This document shows, piece by piece, positions 34,996-42,156 of a stretch of 64,000 bases of DNA. The notes under the pieces are model-generated. The model made no database searches. It saw nothing but the letters and a program-made list of their open reading frames with translations, and was not told the DNA's origin. Each line of letters opens with the position of its first letter. Position 1 is the stretch's first letter. Location: contig NZ_QERF01000002.1 in assembly GCF_003260205.1 (NCBI RefSeq), positions 372,001-436,000 on the forward strand. Reading direction: 5' to 3'. Both the position numbers and the translations under genes were made by a program. Source of the DNA: Winogradskyella tangerina (lineage in GTDB: Bacteria; Bacteroidota; Bacteroidia; Flavobacteriales; Flavobacteriaceae).

Positions 34996-35349
34996 TTAGT
35001 TGTTCGCAGAATTACTTTTATTTACCTTAAGTTGATCTCTTAATGAATCTAGTAAATTCTCCTTTAAATCATCAGGGATTCTAGGATCGTTATTCCAAAT
35101 TGAAATAAGTTCCGCTATTCTTTTGTCATCCTTTTCGTAGACATCCTTTTTTTCATAAGAACCGCCTTTAGTGTACGTACTTGGAGATCCAGATTTTGTG
35201 TATGTACCACCTTTGGTATATTTAGTGAATGGATTATTAATAGGATCAAAAGGATTTGTTGAAGGATCTACTGATAACATATCCTTTGGGTTTAATTCTA
35301 GAAGAGCACGCATTAAGGCTTTTGCTAGAGAATCATTTAAATCTGACAT
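34996..35349 (-). CDS. RiPP precursor peptide with repeated aromatic-x-Lys motifs
   Basis: A 117-residue protein I infer to be the precursor. The N-terminus (about 1-25) is an amphipathic helix (LAKALMRALLELNPKDML), suitable as a leader. The core (about 41-73) contains six aromatic-x-Lys tripeptides: F41-T-K, Y44-T-K, Y50-T-K, Y59-T-K, Y65-E-K and Y71-E-K, spaced by Gly/Ser-rich linkers. The C-terminus (about 76-117) is another charged helix (LISIWNNDPRIPDDLKENLLDSL), an unusual follower. No signal peptide. The gene is six bases upstream of the HExxH gene and transcribed first. Other explanations, such as a structural protein with low-complexity repeats, cannot be excluded. Confidence 0.8.
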   Translation of the reverse strand: MSDLNDSLAKALMRALLELNPKDMLSVDPSTNPFDPINNPFTKYTKGGTYTKSGSPSTYTKGGSYEKKDVYEKDDKRIAELISIWNNDPRIPDDLKENLLDSLRDQLKVNKSNSANN

Positions 35350-35371
35350 AACTTTATATTAATATGTAACT

Positions 35372-35402
35372 CAAAATAACAAATTTTTAAATTATGGACA
35401 AA
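35372..35402 (-). promoter_or_regulatory. possible Bacteroidota-type promoter of RiPP operon
   Basis: On the minus strand TTTG (35399-35402) is followed after 20 bases by TATTTTG (35372-35378), one base short of the Bacteroidota consensus TTTG-N19/20-TAnnTTTG. The ATG follows at 35349, giving a short leader. Position is good but the match is imperfect. Confidence 0.35.
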
Positions 35403-35561
35403 AAAATGTTACACAATGGAATGTATAAAATGCGTTTTAAAACTTTTTATTTATTACAATTATTGTTTATTTAGATTCAAATAGTTTATTTGAGGTTATG
35501 TAATTAAAACGGAAAGTAGCTCCATGAAAAAAGTTAGTATTTTATCCATATGATACTTCGG

Positions 35562-35605
35562 ACTTAAGTTGACTGTTTATTAAATTTATAGACAACTTAA
35601 AAGTC
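35562..35605. repeat. inverted repeat at IS left end
   Basis: GACTTAAGTTG (from 35561) pairs with CAACTTAAAAGTC (ending at 35605), with a two-base bulge. It lies between the left terminal repeat and the transposase ATG at 35612, where it could regulate transposase expression. Confidence 0.5.
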
Positions 35606-35611
35606 TGACTT

Positions 35612-36532
35612 ATGACCAGAGAACAAAGGCATGATATTAAGAGAAAACTAGATGTTTTTGATTATGCTAAAAAGGTGGGCAACATTAACAAAGCTTGTAG
35701 GCATTACGGGATCTCTAAGACGACTTATTTTAATTGGTTAAAGCGTTATCAAAAAGACGGAGAAAAAGGATTGATTAACAATAAGCCTTGTCCAGAAAAT
35801 ATAAGATTACGCACACCCATTGAGGTAGAAGAGAAAGTCCTTTACCTAAGAAAGAAATATCATTTTGGTCCAGAGAGAATCTATATGTATTTGAAACGTT
35901 ATCTCGATATTGAAACCTCTGAAAGTAGTGTGTATCGTATCTTAAAGAGAAATGGAATCAGTAGACTCCCAAGAAATGCTAAAAGACGCTCTCCAGGACC
36001 AAAATTTAAGCGATATGAGAAACAAACCCCTGGCCATCACATTCAAATGGACGTAAAGTTCCTTACCTTCACTGATAAGCAAGGAAAAAGCATAAAACGC
36101 TATCAGTACACAGCTATCGATGATGCAACCAGAATACGCGCCTTAAAAGTCTATAATAGACATAACCAGAACAATGCTATTGATTTTTTAAATTATGTGA
36201 TCAAAAAGTTTCCTTTTCGGATTAAAATGGTAAGAACCGATAATGGTCATGAGTTCCAGGCAAGATTTCATTGGCATTGTCAAGACCAGGGGATAGAACA
36301 TGTTTATATAAAGCCAGGAACTCCAAGGCTGAACGGGAAAGTAGAAAGATCACATCTCACCGATAAGCTGGAATTCTATCAATTAATCGAGTACACATCA
36401 GATGTTGATTTAGGAAAGAAAATGAACGAATGGGAGAATTTTTATAACTTTAACAGACCCCATAAATCTCATGGAGGATTGACACCTTATGAAGTATTCA
36501 GAGCAAAAATGAATATCAATATTCAAAGTTAA
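35612..36532 (+). CDS. IS481-family DDE transposase
   Basis: A 306-residue single-frame transposase. The N-terminal helix-turn-helix (KACRHYGISKTTYFNWLKRY) is followed by a second one and by an integrase core (about 135-300) with the DDE residues in GHHIQMDVKFLTF (first Asp), MVRTDNGHEF (second Asp, about 211) and LNGKVERSH (Glu, about 248). The end YNFNRPHKSHGGLTPYEVF is typical of IS481 and IS3-type transposases. The frame is complete with no frameshift, so the element may be active. Confidence 0.93.
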   Translation: MTREQRHDIKRKLDVFDYAKKVGNINKACRHYGISKTTYFNWLKRYQKDGEKGLINNKPCPENIRLRTPIEVEEKVLYLRKKYHFGPERIYMYLKRYLDIETSESSVYRILKRNGISRLPRNAKRRSPGPKFKRYEKQTPGHHIQMDVKFLTFTDKQGKSIKRYQYTAIDDATRIRALKVYNRHNQNNAIDFLNYVIKKFPFRIKMVRTDNGHEFQARFHWHCQDQGIEHVYIKPGTPRLNGKVERSHLTDKLEFYQLIEYTSDVDLGKKMNEWENFYNFNRPHKSHGGLTPYEVFRAKMNINIQS

Positions 36533-36547
36533 CCCTAGTTTGAAGTA

Positions 36548-36697
36548 TCACAACTCTACCCAACTGCTGTCAGCAATAACACCACTTTCATTTGATAAAC
36601 CAAAATACAACTCTGTTCTTTTACCATTGGCTTTATCTGTACATTTACATGATGTAATTAAAAACAGACCAAATATGGATAAAACCATATACCTCAT
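36548..36697 (-). pseudogene. DUF3574-type lipoprotein, 3' end lost to IS481 insertion
   Basis: The minus-strand frame from ATG at 36697 begins with a lipoprotein signal (MRYMVLSIFGLFLITSC, Cys17) and continues GKRTELYFGLSNESGVIADSSW, which matches the start of DUF3574 proteins (R-T-E-L-Y-F-G-L-S...W). Then it runs into the right inverted repeat of the IS, whose first bases give a TGA stop (36548-36550) after 49 residues. The remaining part of the domain is not found on the other side of the element. I therefore call it a disrupted gene. Confidence 0.75.
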
Positions 36698-36858
36698 TAA
36701 TAAAAACTTAAAAATTTTAATTTCGTTTTAGAATTCTAATTTAACTTTAAATAATTAATTTTAAAGCGAAATTAAAAATAACAAACTAATTTCACTCTCG
36801 CTTCACCAAGCTTTTAGGGAAGTTGTAAAATATTGAAAATAAGAGGATTGTAATTTAA

Positions 36859-36880
36859 GTTCAATTCCTGTCGCAACTAC
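36859..36880 (+). other. tRNA gene 3' fragment, possible island attachment site
   Basis: The bases GTTCAATTCCTGTCGCAACTAC have the form of a T-loop (TTCAATT), a T-stem 3' half (CCTGT), an acceptor 3' strand (CGCAACT) and a discriminator A. The 5' T-stem partner is absent (TTAAG precedes it), so this is a remnant and not a whole tRNA gene. A plus-strand terminator follows at once, as expected for the original end of a tRNA transcript. It marks the border between accessory and core DNA. The tRNA identity cannot be read from this fragment. Confidence 0.45.
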
Positions 36881-36884
36881 AAAA

Positions 36885-36922
36885 AGCCATTTCTTAACAG
36901 AGGTGGCTTATTTGTTATCTTT
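36885..36922 (+). terminator. rho-independent terminator after tRNA fragment
   Basis: AGCCATTTCT (36885-36894) pairs with AGAGGTGGCT (36899-36908) over ten pairs with two G-T wobbles and a four-base loop TAAC, followed by a T-rich tail on the plus strand to about 36930. It ends transcripts coming from the left. Confidence 0.7.
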
Positions 36923-36939
36923 TTTTGTTTCTGTAAACC

Positions 36940-37671
36940 TCATTTCGCCAGCAATGCGGCACCAACAATTCCTGCATTGTTTTGATAAGCTGCCGGAATT
37001 ACCGGTGTGGAAATTGTTATTTGATCTTTGAATTTATCAAATTTTTTACTTGCACCTCCGCCAATAATAATATAATCTGGAGAGAATAATTTTTCGACTA
37101 ATCTTAAAAATTTATGCACACGACCTCCCCACTCAGGATAAGACAGTTTGTAACGTTTGCGAGCAGCATCAGAAGCGTAATATTCAATCCGTTTATGATT
37201 CTTATATGGCATAGAACCTAACTCAAAATTTGGAATAAGATCTCCATTATAGAAGGCTCCCGAACCAATTCCTGTACCAAGTGTTATCATAAACACCAAA
37301 CCATCCTTACCTTTTCCAGAACCGAAAGTCATTGTTGCCAATCCGGCCGCATCTGCATCGTTGGCCACTGAAAATTCAAGCCCAGTTCTTTTTTCAAAGA
37401 GTTCTTCAACATTTACGCCTTTCCAACTTTTATGAATATTAACACTAGTATGTGCTACTCCATGAGTAACCAGGGCCGGAAATCCACAACCTACTTTACC
37501 CTTCCAATTGAAATGCTCTACTAGTTCTGCTACCTCGTCAGCAACATCTGCAGGCTTTGCTCCTGTAGGTGTTGCAACACGATGTCGTTCAGTGACAAGC
37601 TCACCAGTTTCTATATTAACAACAGCGCCCTTAATACCTGAGCCTCCAATATCAATTCCGAGTAATTCCAT
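36940..37671 (-). CDS. ppgK: ROK-family polyphosphate glucokinase
   Basis: A 243-residue sugar kinase of the ROK/polyphosphate glucokinase type. The phosphate-1 motif is [22 protein letters not shown] and [10 protein letters not shown] (catalytic Asp) follow, then [13 protein letters not shown], and [11 protein letters not shown]. The short length without a zinc-binding ROK motif and the FELGSMPYK segment match PpgK more than ordinary ROK glucokinases. It would phosphorylate glucose, using polyphosphate and perhaps ATP, in the cytoplasm. It is the first core gene right of the island border and stands alone with its own promoter before 37671. Confidence 0.85.
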   Translation of the reverse strand: MELLGIDIGGSGIKGAVVNIETGELVTERHRVATPTGAKPADVADEVAELVEHFNWKGKVGCGFPALVTHGVAHTSVNIHKSWKGVNVEELFEKRTGLEFSVANDADAAGLATMTFGSGKGKDGLVFMITLGTGIGSGAFYNGDLIPNFELGSMPYKNHKRIEYYASDAARKRYKLSYPEWGGRVHKFLRLVEKLFSPDYIIIGGGASKKFDKFKDQITISTPVIPAAYQNNAGIVGAALLAK

Positions 37672-37810
37672 AGGTTGAGAAAAGTTAATTATGTATTGTC
37701 AAAATACTTTGCAAAGTCCTAAATATAATCAAAAGAGAACGCTTAGCAATAAATTAATAATTCAGACTAAAATTGAAATCCGAAATTACTTATTTTAGCG
37801 CAATCATTTT

Positions 37811-37884
37811 CGGGATGTAGCGCAGCCTGGTAGCGTACTAGCATGGGGTGCTAGGGGTCGCTGGTTCAAATCCAGTCATCCCGA
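37811..37884 (+). tRNA. tRNA-Pro (anticodon GGG)
   Basis: The acceptor stem CGGGATG pairs with CATCCCG. The anticodon arm is CTAGC-ATGGGGT-GCTAG, giving anticodon GGG (codon CCC). The T-arm CTGG-TTCAAATC-CAG is canonical, and GCGC...GCGT forms the D-stem. CCA is not encoded; the discriminator is A at 37884. Complete, 74 bases. Confidence 0.92.
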
Positions 37885-37887
37885 CTA

Positions 37888-37946
37888 AATAATAGCTTTG
37901 GTTTTCGTTGAAAGTTTACTTTCTTAAGGAAACCGGGGCTATTATT
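37888..37946 (+). terminator. large hairpin after tRNA-Pro, possible terminator
   Basis: AATAATAGC (37888-37896) pairs with GCTATTATT (37938-37946), with an inner stem GGTTT/AAACC and an inner GAAAGT/ACTTTC. A TTTT tail follows. It begins three bases after the tRNA, so it can end the transcript or take part in 3' processing. Confidence 0.55.
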
Positions 37947-38019
37947 TTCAAATAAAGCCAAGCTTTATTTGCAACATTTGCGATGTAAATGGATTCTGAA
38001 AATCCTAAGAACATCCATC

Positions 38020-40056
38020 CTACTCCGGATACTCTATTCTAAGGTGATAGATATTTGCAAGCTTATGTTTTAATACCTTTTTAATGGATTGAATTTCTTT
38101 AAACGTGATATTAGCGTTTAAAAACTGACCATTATCCATTTGCTTATTGATGATATTTTCAACGAAATCATTGATTTTCGTAGTGGTTGGTTCTTTTAAA
38201 CTTTTTGAGGCCGCTTCTACGCTATCACACATCATTAAAATAGCAGTTTCCTTACTGAAAGGTTTTGGCCCTGGATACGAGAAGTCTTTTATATCTGCTC
38301 CGTCTTCATTAGATTTTTCCTTCATATAAAAATAATAAACCGAGCTTGTGCCGTGATGTGTTCTAATAAAATCGATAACACGATCAGGTAAATTATTCTT
38401 TTTGGCTAATTCAATACCATTTAATACATGATCAATAATAATTTTTGCACTTTCTTTGTTTGAAAGCTCCTTATGCGGATCAATCCCGTTACTCTGATTC
38501 TCTGTAAAATAGGTCGGATTGACCATTTTACCAATATCGTGGTATAACGCTCCTACCCTTACTAGCATTGCGTTTGCGCCAATTTCGTTTGCCGAAGCTT
38601 CAGCTAAATTGGCTACGTTCAATGAATGATGAAAAGTCCCTGGTGCCTCATTAGAAAGCTGCTTTAATAACTTGGTATTGGTATCTGATAATTCGAGTAA
38701 GGAAACATCTGAAACTAAACCAAATATCTTCTCGTAGATATAAATTAATGGTTGAACAAATAGGGTCGCTAATCCGCAGAGCACAAAGAGTCCGAAGGTC
38801 TCCCACTTAAGGCTAGTAATTTGTCCTTCATGAATAACGAAAAACGCAAAATAGGCGATTATATAAATCAGTGTGATTTGCCCAACAGATATAAAAAGAT
38901 TTGCACGTTTATACAGTTCAGAAACCGTAAGAATAGTTACAATACCAGCAATGATTTGAAGAAACATATATTCATAACTATTCGGAACAATAAAGCCGAG
39001 TAACAACACGGTTAGCACATGAGCAAAAAGCCCGAGTCTGGCATCAAAAAATGCTTTTAAAACCAGTGGTAGTACACAAAGTGGAACGACATATATGTAT
39101 TGTGAATTATAATTGATAACCAAAGTGGTTAACAAAATCATTAAGGCAATATTGAAAAATATGAAAGTAACTTTAGTATTGTTCAAAAATACTTCAGGTC
39201 TGTATTTGTCTAGAAAAAACAACAACATCAGTAGTGCAAGTGCAACGAGTAATGTATATGCAAATAGAACCCAATTGTAGTTGGCCGTATTCCATACTTG
39301 CGACTCGTATTCGGACTTCAATGAATTTAAAATTTTGTATTCTTCATCCTCTACGACCTGTCCTTTAGATATGATAAGCTGGTCCTTATCGACGCTTCCT
39401 CGAGTAAGTGAGATTTGAGATAATTTTTCTTCAAGCGAATTCCGTGTTAAGTTTTCATTTAAAGAAACATTGGGTTTAACAATATCAAAAAACAAAGAAA
39501 TCATTCGATTTCTATTTTCGAATGAAATCGATGAGCCAAAATAATTCTCCATAAACGGCCTCAACTGATCTATTTCAATTAAGTTCCCATATTCCAACCG
39601 TTTTTCAACAGTATTTGAAGCCATTAAGGTTATTGATTTATCATCAGTATAGGGATAATCTGTGTCAAGAATACCATTTTCGTATAACCTATCGATTAAA
39701 GTTTCACCAGATTTGTATAAATTCACATTTAACGAATCACCAAAAACCTCATTGAATTTCTTAGGATAATCAGATTTAATTTTCGCAGGTATTTCCGAAT
39801 CTACATCAAAATAATCTGAAGCACTATTTTCAATATCGACGCGTTCTTTTTCAATTTCATCTTGAGATTTTTTTATCGCAAAATTGAAGGGGGCATATAG
39901 ATTCTCTGATTGCCACGGTTTTCCTTTTTCAAATGAATATCTAAACTTCCCAGTTTTTGGAAAAAGGTAAACTATAAAGAGTGTGGTAACTAAGAACAAC
40001 AAAATCTTATAGACTAATGCATGATTCTTATACCATTTGTTCAGAAGTTCTTTCAT
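38020..40056 (-). CDS. 7TM-HD family c-di-AMP phosphodiesterase (PgpH-like)
   Basis: A 678-residue membrane protein. A first membrane helix (about 15-32) is followed by a large extracytoplasmic domain (about 35-280, the 7TMR-HDED region), seven hydrophobic helices (about 285-465) and a C-terminal HD domain (about 480-670). In the HD domain HHSLNVANLAE, ALYHDIGKMVNP (His-Asp pair, metal-binding) and FIRTHHGTS are visible. PgpH enzymes hydrolyse the second messenger c-di-AMP to pApA. The length and order are the family's. The gene is next to thiolase and has 112 bases of divergent upstream DNA. Confidence 0.9.
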   Translation of the reverse strand: MKELLNKWYKNHALVYKILLFLVTTLFIVYLFPKTGKFRYSFEKGKPWQSENLYAPFNFAIKKSQDEIEKERVDIENSASDYFDVDSEIPAKIKSDYPKKFNEVFGDSLNVNLYKSGETLIDRLYENGILDTDYPYTDDKSITLMASNTVEKRLEYGNLIEIDQLRPFMENYFGSSISFENRNRMISLFFDIVKPNVSLNENLTRNSLEEKLSQISLTRGSVDKDQLIISKGQVVEDEEYKILNSLKSEYESQVWNTANYNWVLFAYTLLVALALLMLLFFLDKYRPEVFLNNTKVTFIFFNIALMILLTTLVINYNSQYIYVVPLCVLPLVLKAFFDARLGLFAHVLTVLLLGFIVPNSYEYMFLQIIAGIVTILTVSELYKRANLFISVGQITLIYIIAYFAFFVIHEGQITSLKWETFGLFVLCGLATLFVQPLIYIYEKIFGLVSDVSLLELSDTNTKLLKQLSNEAPGTFHHSLNVANLAEASANEIGANAMLVRVGALYHDIGKMVNPTYFTENQSNGIDPHKELSNKESAKIIIDHVLNGIELAKKNNLPDRVIDFIRTHHGTSSVYYFYMKEKSNEDGADIKDFSYPGPKPFSKETAILMMCDSVEAASKSLKEPTTTKINDFVENIINKQMDNGQFLNANITFKEIQSIKKVLKHKLANIYHLRIEYPE

Positions 40057-40168
40057 ATGAAATCAAATGTAACAAATATTAAAATCTTTGATGCCTATAA
40101 TCTTTAATACATTGAGAAATATCTCAAAATTGATTAATTTCGCAGCAAATAATTTAAACATAGATATA

Positions 40169-41347
40169 ATGAACAAGGAGGTCGTAATCGTATCTGCTGT
40201 TAGAACGCCAATAGGAAGCTTTTTAGGCAGTTTAAGCAGTGTTCCAGCACCTAGACTTGGTGCCGCGGCTATTAAAGGCGCCATGAATAAAATACACTTA
40301 AAACCAGAATTGGTTGATGAAGTATTATTGGGAAATGTTGTTCAGGCCGGAACAGGACAAGCGCCAGCCAGACAAGCTGCCATTTATGCAGGAATACCAG
40401 ATACTGTTCCTTGTACTACTGTAAACAAAGTTTGTTCTTCTGGAATGAAAGCTATCATGCAAGCTGCCCAAGCTATACAGTTAGGCGATGCTGAAATTGT
40501 TGTTGCCGGTGGTATGGAAAACATGAGTGCTATTCCGCACTATTATCATGCAAGAAGCACCACCAAATTCGGACCAGCGACGATGGAAGACGGTATGCAA
40601 AAAGATGGACTTGTAGATGCTTATGATAAAAATGCTATGGGTGTTTGTGCCGATGCTTGTGCTGTAGAATACAATTTTAGCAGAGAAGATCAGGATGCTT
40701 TTGCTGTTCAATCTTATGAACGTTCTAAAGCAGCGTGGGATTCGGGAAAATTTGACGACGAAGTTGTTTCTGTGGAAGTTCCGCAACGCCGAGGCGATGC
40801 CATTGTAGTTGATAGAGACCAGGAGTATACTAACGTTAAAATGGAGAAAATTCCAGCATTACGCCCAGCCTTTACAAAAGATGGTACAGTAACTGCTGCT
40901 AATGCTTCGACCATAAACGATGGTGCTGCTGCAATGGTATTAATGAGTAAAGATAAAGCCGAAGAATTGGGCTTAACACCGTTAGCAACTGTAAAAAGTT
41001 ACGCTGATGCAGCTCAGGAACCAAAATGGTTTACTACCGCTCCTGCTAAAGCTTTACCAAAAGCGCTTGCTAAGGCTAATGTTTCGCTAGATGATATCGA
41101 CTATTTTGAATTTAATGAAGCGTTTTCTGTGGTTGGATTGGCCAATATGAAAATTCTAGGATTATCTGATAAGAACGTAAATGTTAATGGTGGTGCAGTT
41201 TCATTGGGGCATCCACTAGGTTGTTCTGGAGCTCGAATTTTAGTAACATTAATAAGTGTGTTACATCAAAATAATGCCAAATTAGGTGCAGCCGCAATTT
41301 GTAATGGTGGCGGTGGTGCATCAGCAATGGTATTAGAACGCGCTTAA
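40169..41347 (+). CDS. acetyl-CoA C-acetyltransferase (thiolase)
   Basis: A 392-residue thiolase when started at the ATG at 40169 (MNKEVVIVSAVRTPIG); a start 81 bases upstream would add a non-conserved tail. The nucleophile Cys is in VNKVCSSGMKAI; NEAFSVV carries an active-site Asn; GGAVSLGHPLGCSGAR has the His and second Cys; and the C-terminal GGGGASAMVLE is typical. It condenses two acetyl-CoA to acetoacetyl-CoA, or the reverse. The next gene begins nine bases after its stop. Confidence 0.93.
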   Translation: MNKEVVIVSAVRTPIGSFLGSLSSVPAPRLGAAAIKGAMNKIHLKPELVDEVLLGNVVQAGTGQAPARQAAIYAGIPDTVPCTTVNKVCSSGMKAIMQAAQAIQLGDAEIVVAGGMENMSAIPHYYHARSTTKFGPATMEDGMQKDGLVDAYDKNAMGVCADACAVEYNFSREDQDAFAVQSYERSKAAWDSGKFDDEVVSVEVPQRRGDAIVVDRDQEYTNVKMEKIPALRPAFTKDGTVTAANASTINDGAAAMVLMSKDKAEELGLTPLATVKSYADAAQEPKWFTTAPAKALPKALAKANVSLDDIDYFEFNEAFSVVGLANMKILGLSDKNVNVNGGAVSLGHPLGCSGARILVTLISVLHQNNAKLGAAAICNGGGGASAMVLERA

Positions 41348-41356
41348 ATTCTTTTT

Positions 41357-42106
41357 ATGCAATACGGCATTTGTAATCTGGGGATTGTTCCCATTAGACT
41401 TGAAGCCTCAGATAAAACTGAGATGGTTACACAAGCTCTATACGGTGATCTTTTCAAAGTATTAGAACAACGAAAGAAATGGAGTCGTATTCGTTTTGCA
41501 TATGATAATTACGAAGGTTGGATAGATAACAAGCAGTATCTTGAAATAGAAAAAGAGGACTACGACCAGCTTTCCAAAGCCGGCCTCAACCTTTCTAAAG
41601 ATTTAGTTGAATTTGTTACTGACGAAACTAGCAGCCTCTATCCTATTCCATTAGGGTCAGATCTAAACGGAATTGATCTTTTAAAGCATAAGTTTGAAGG
41701 GAATGCCTTAAAGGCGAAAAGTCCGAAAAGCAATCTTATTTCAACTGCGTTTTTATATTTAAATGCACCTTATCTCTGGGGAGGAAAAACGCCCTTTGGC
41801 ATTGATTGCTCAGGGTTTACACAAATGGTTTATAAACTGAACGGCTGCATGCTTAATCGAGATGCATCTGAACAGGCAACCCAAGGTTTGGCTTTAAGTT
41901 TTATAGAAGAAAGTGAACCTGGCGACCTTGCATTTTTTGACAATTCTGAAGGTGATATCATTCATGTTGGGATCATAATGGCAGACAATCATATTATTCA
42001 CGCCCATGGTAAAGTGCGAATAGATCGATTAGACCACAGTGGTATATATAATGCAGACACTCGATCTCATACACATAGACTACGCGTAATCAAAAAGATT
42101 ATATAA
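41357..42106 (+). CDS. NlpC/P60 peptidoglycan endopeptidase with SH3 domain
   Basis: A 249-residue protein. An SH3b-like domain (about 5-65) is followed by a linker and an NlpC/P60 domain (about 120-245). The catalytic Cys lies in FGIDCSGFTQMVYK, with His in DIIHVGIIM and further His in HAHGKVRID. No signal peptide is seen, so it may act in the cytoplasm on muropeptides, like YkfC-type gamma-D-glutamyl-diamino-acid endopeptidases. It may be co-transcribed with the thiolase gene nine bases upstream. Confidence 0.88.
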   Translation: MQYGICNLGIVPIRLEASDKTEMVTQALYGDLFKVLEQRKKWSRIRFAYDNYEGWIDNKQYLEIEKEDYDQLSKAGLNLSKDLVEFVTDETSSLYPIPLGSDLNGIDLLKHKFEGNALKAKSPKSNLISTAFLYLNAPYLWGGKTPFGIDCSGFTQMVYKLNGCMLNRDASEQATQGLALSFIEESEPGDLAFFDNSEGDIIHVGIIMADNHIIHAHGKVRIDRLDHSGIYNADTRSHTHRLRVIKKII

Positions 42107-42140
42107 AAAAAGCGGTTCAAATTATTTGAACCGCTTTTTT
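42105..42140. terminator. bidirectional terminator
   Basis: GCGGTTCAAA (42112-42121) pairs with TTTGAACCGC (42125-42134) with a three-base loop, flanked by A-run and T-run. It serves the plus-strand endopeptidase gene and the convergent minus-strand TPR gene. Confidence 0.9.
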
Positions 42141-42156
42141 ATTCAGATTATAAATT

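Larger units (their letters stand above)
35551..36550 (+). mobile_element. IS481-family insertion sequence, 1000 bp
   Basis: The ends are inverted repeats starting TGATACTTC: left end 35551-35559, right end read on the minus strand from 36550 (TGATACTTC 36542-36550). Beyond the perfect nine bases the arms match patchily for about 26 positions. The element contains one DDE transposase gene. No target-site duplication is visible (left flank ...TCCATA, right flank CAACT...). The right end sits inside a lipoprotein gene and replaces its remainder, whose 3' part is not on the left side. An adjacent deletion is therefore likely. Confidence 0.85.

Noticed and set aside
36540-36731. Plus-strand open frame of 63 residues right of the IS element
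   Set aside because: The opposite strand encodes a clear lipoprotein signal and DUF3574-like start; the plus frame has no such features.
36859-36880. Complete tRNA gene
   Set aside because: Only the 3' part fits; no acceptor 5' strand, D-arm or anticodon arm is found upstream.
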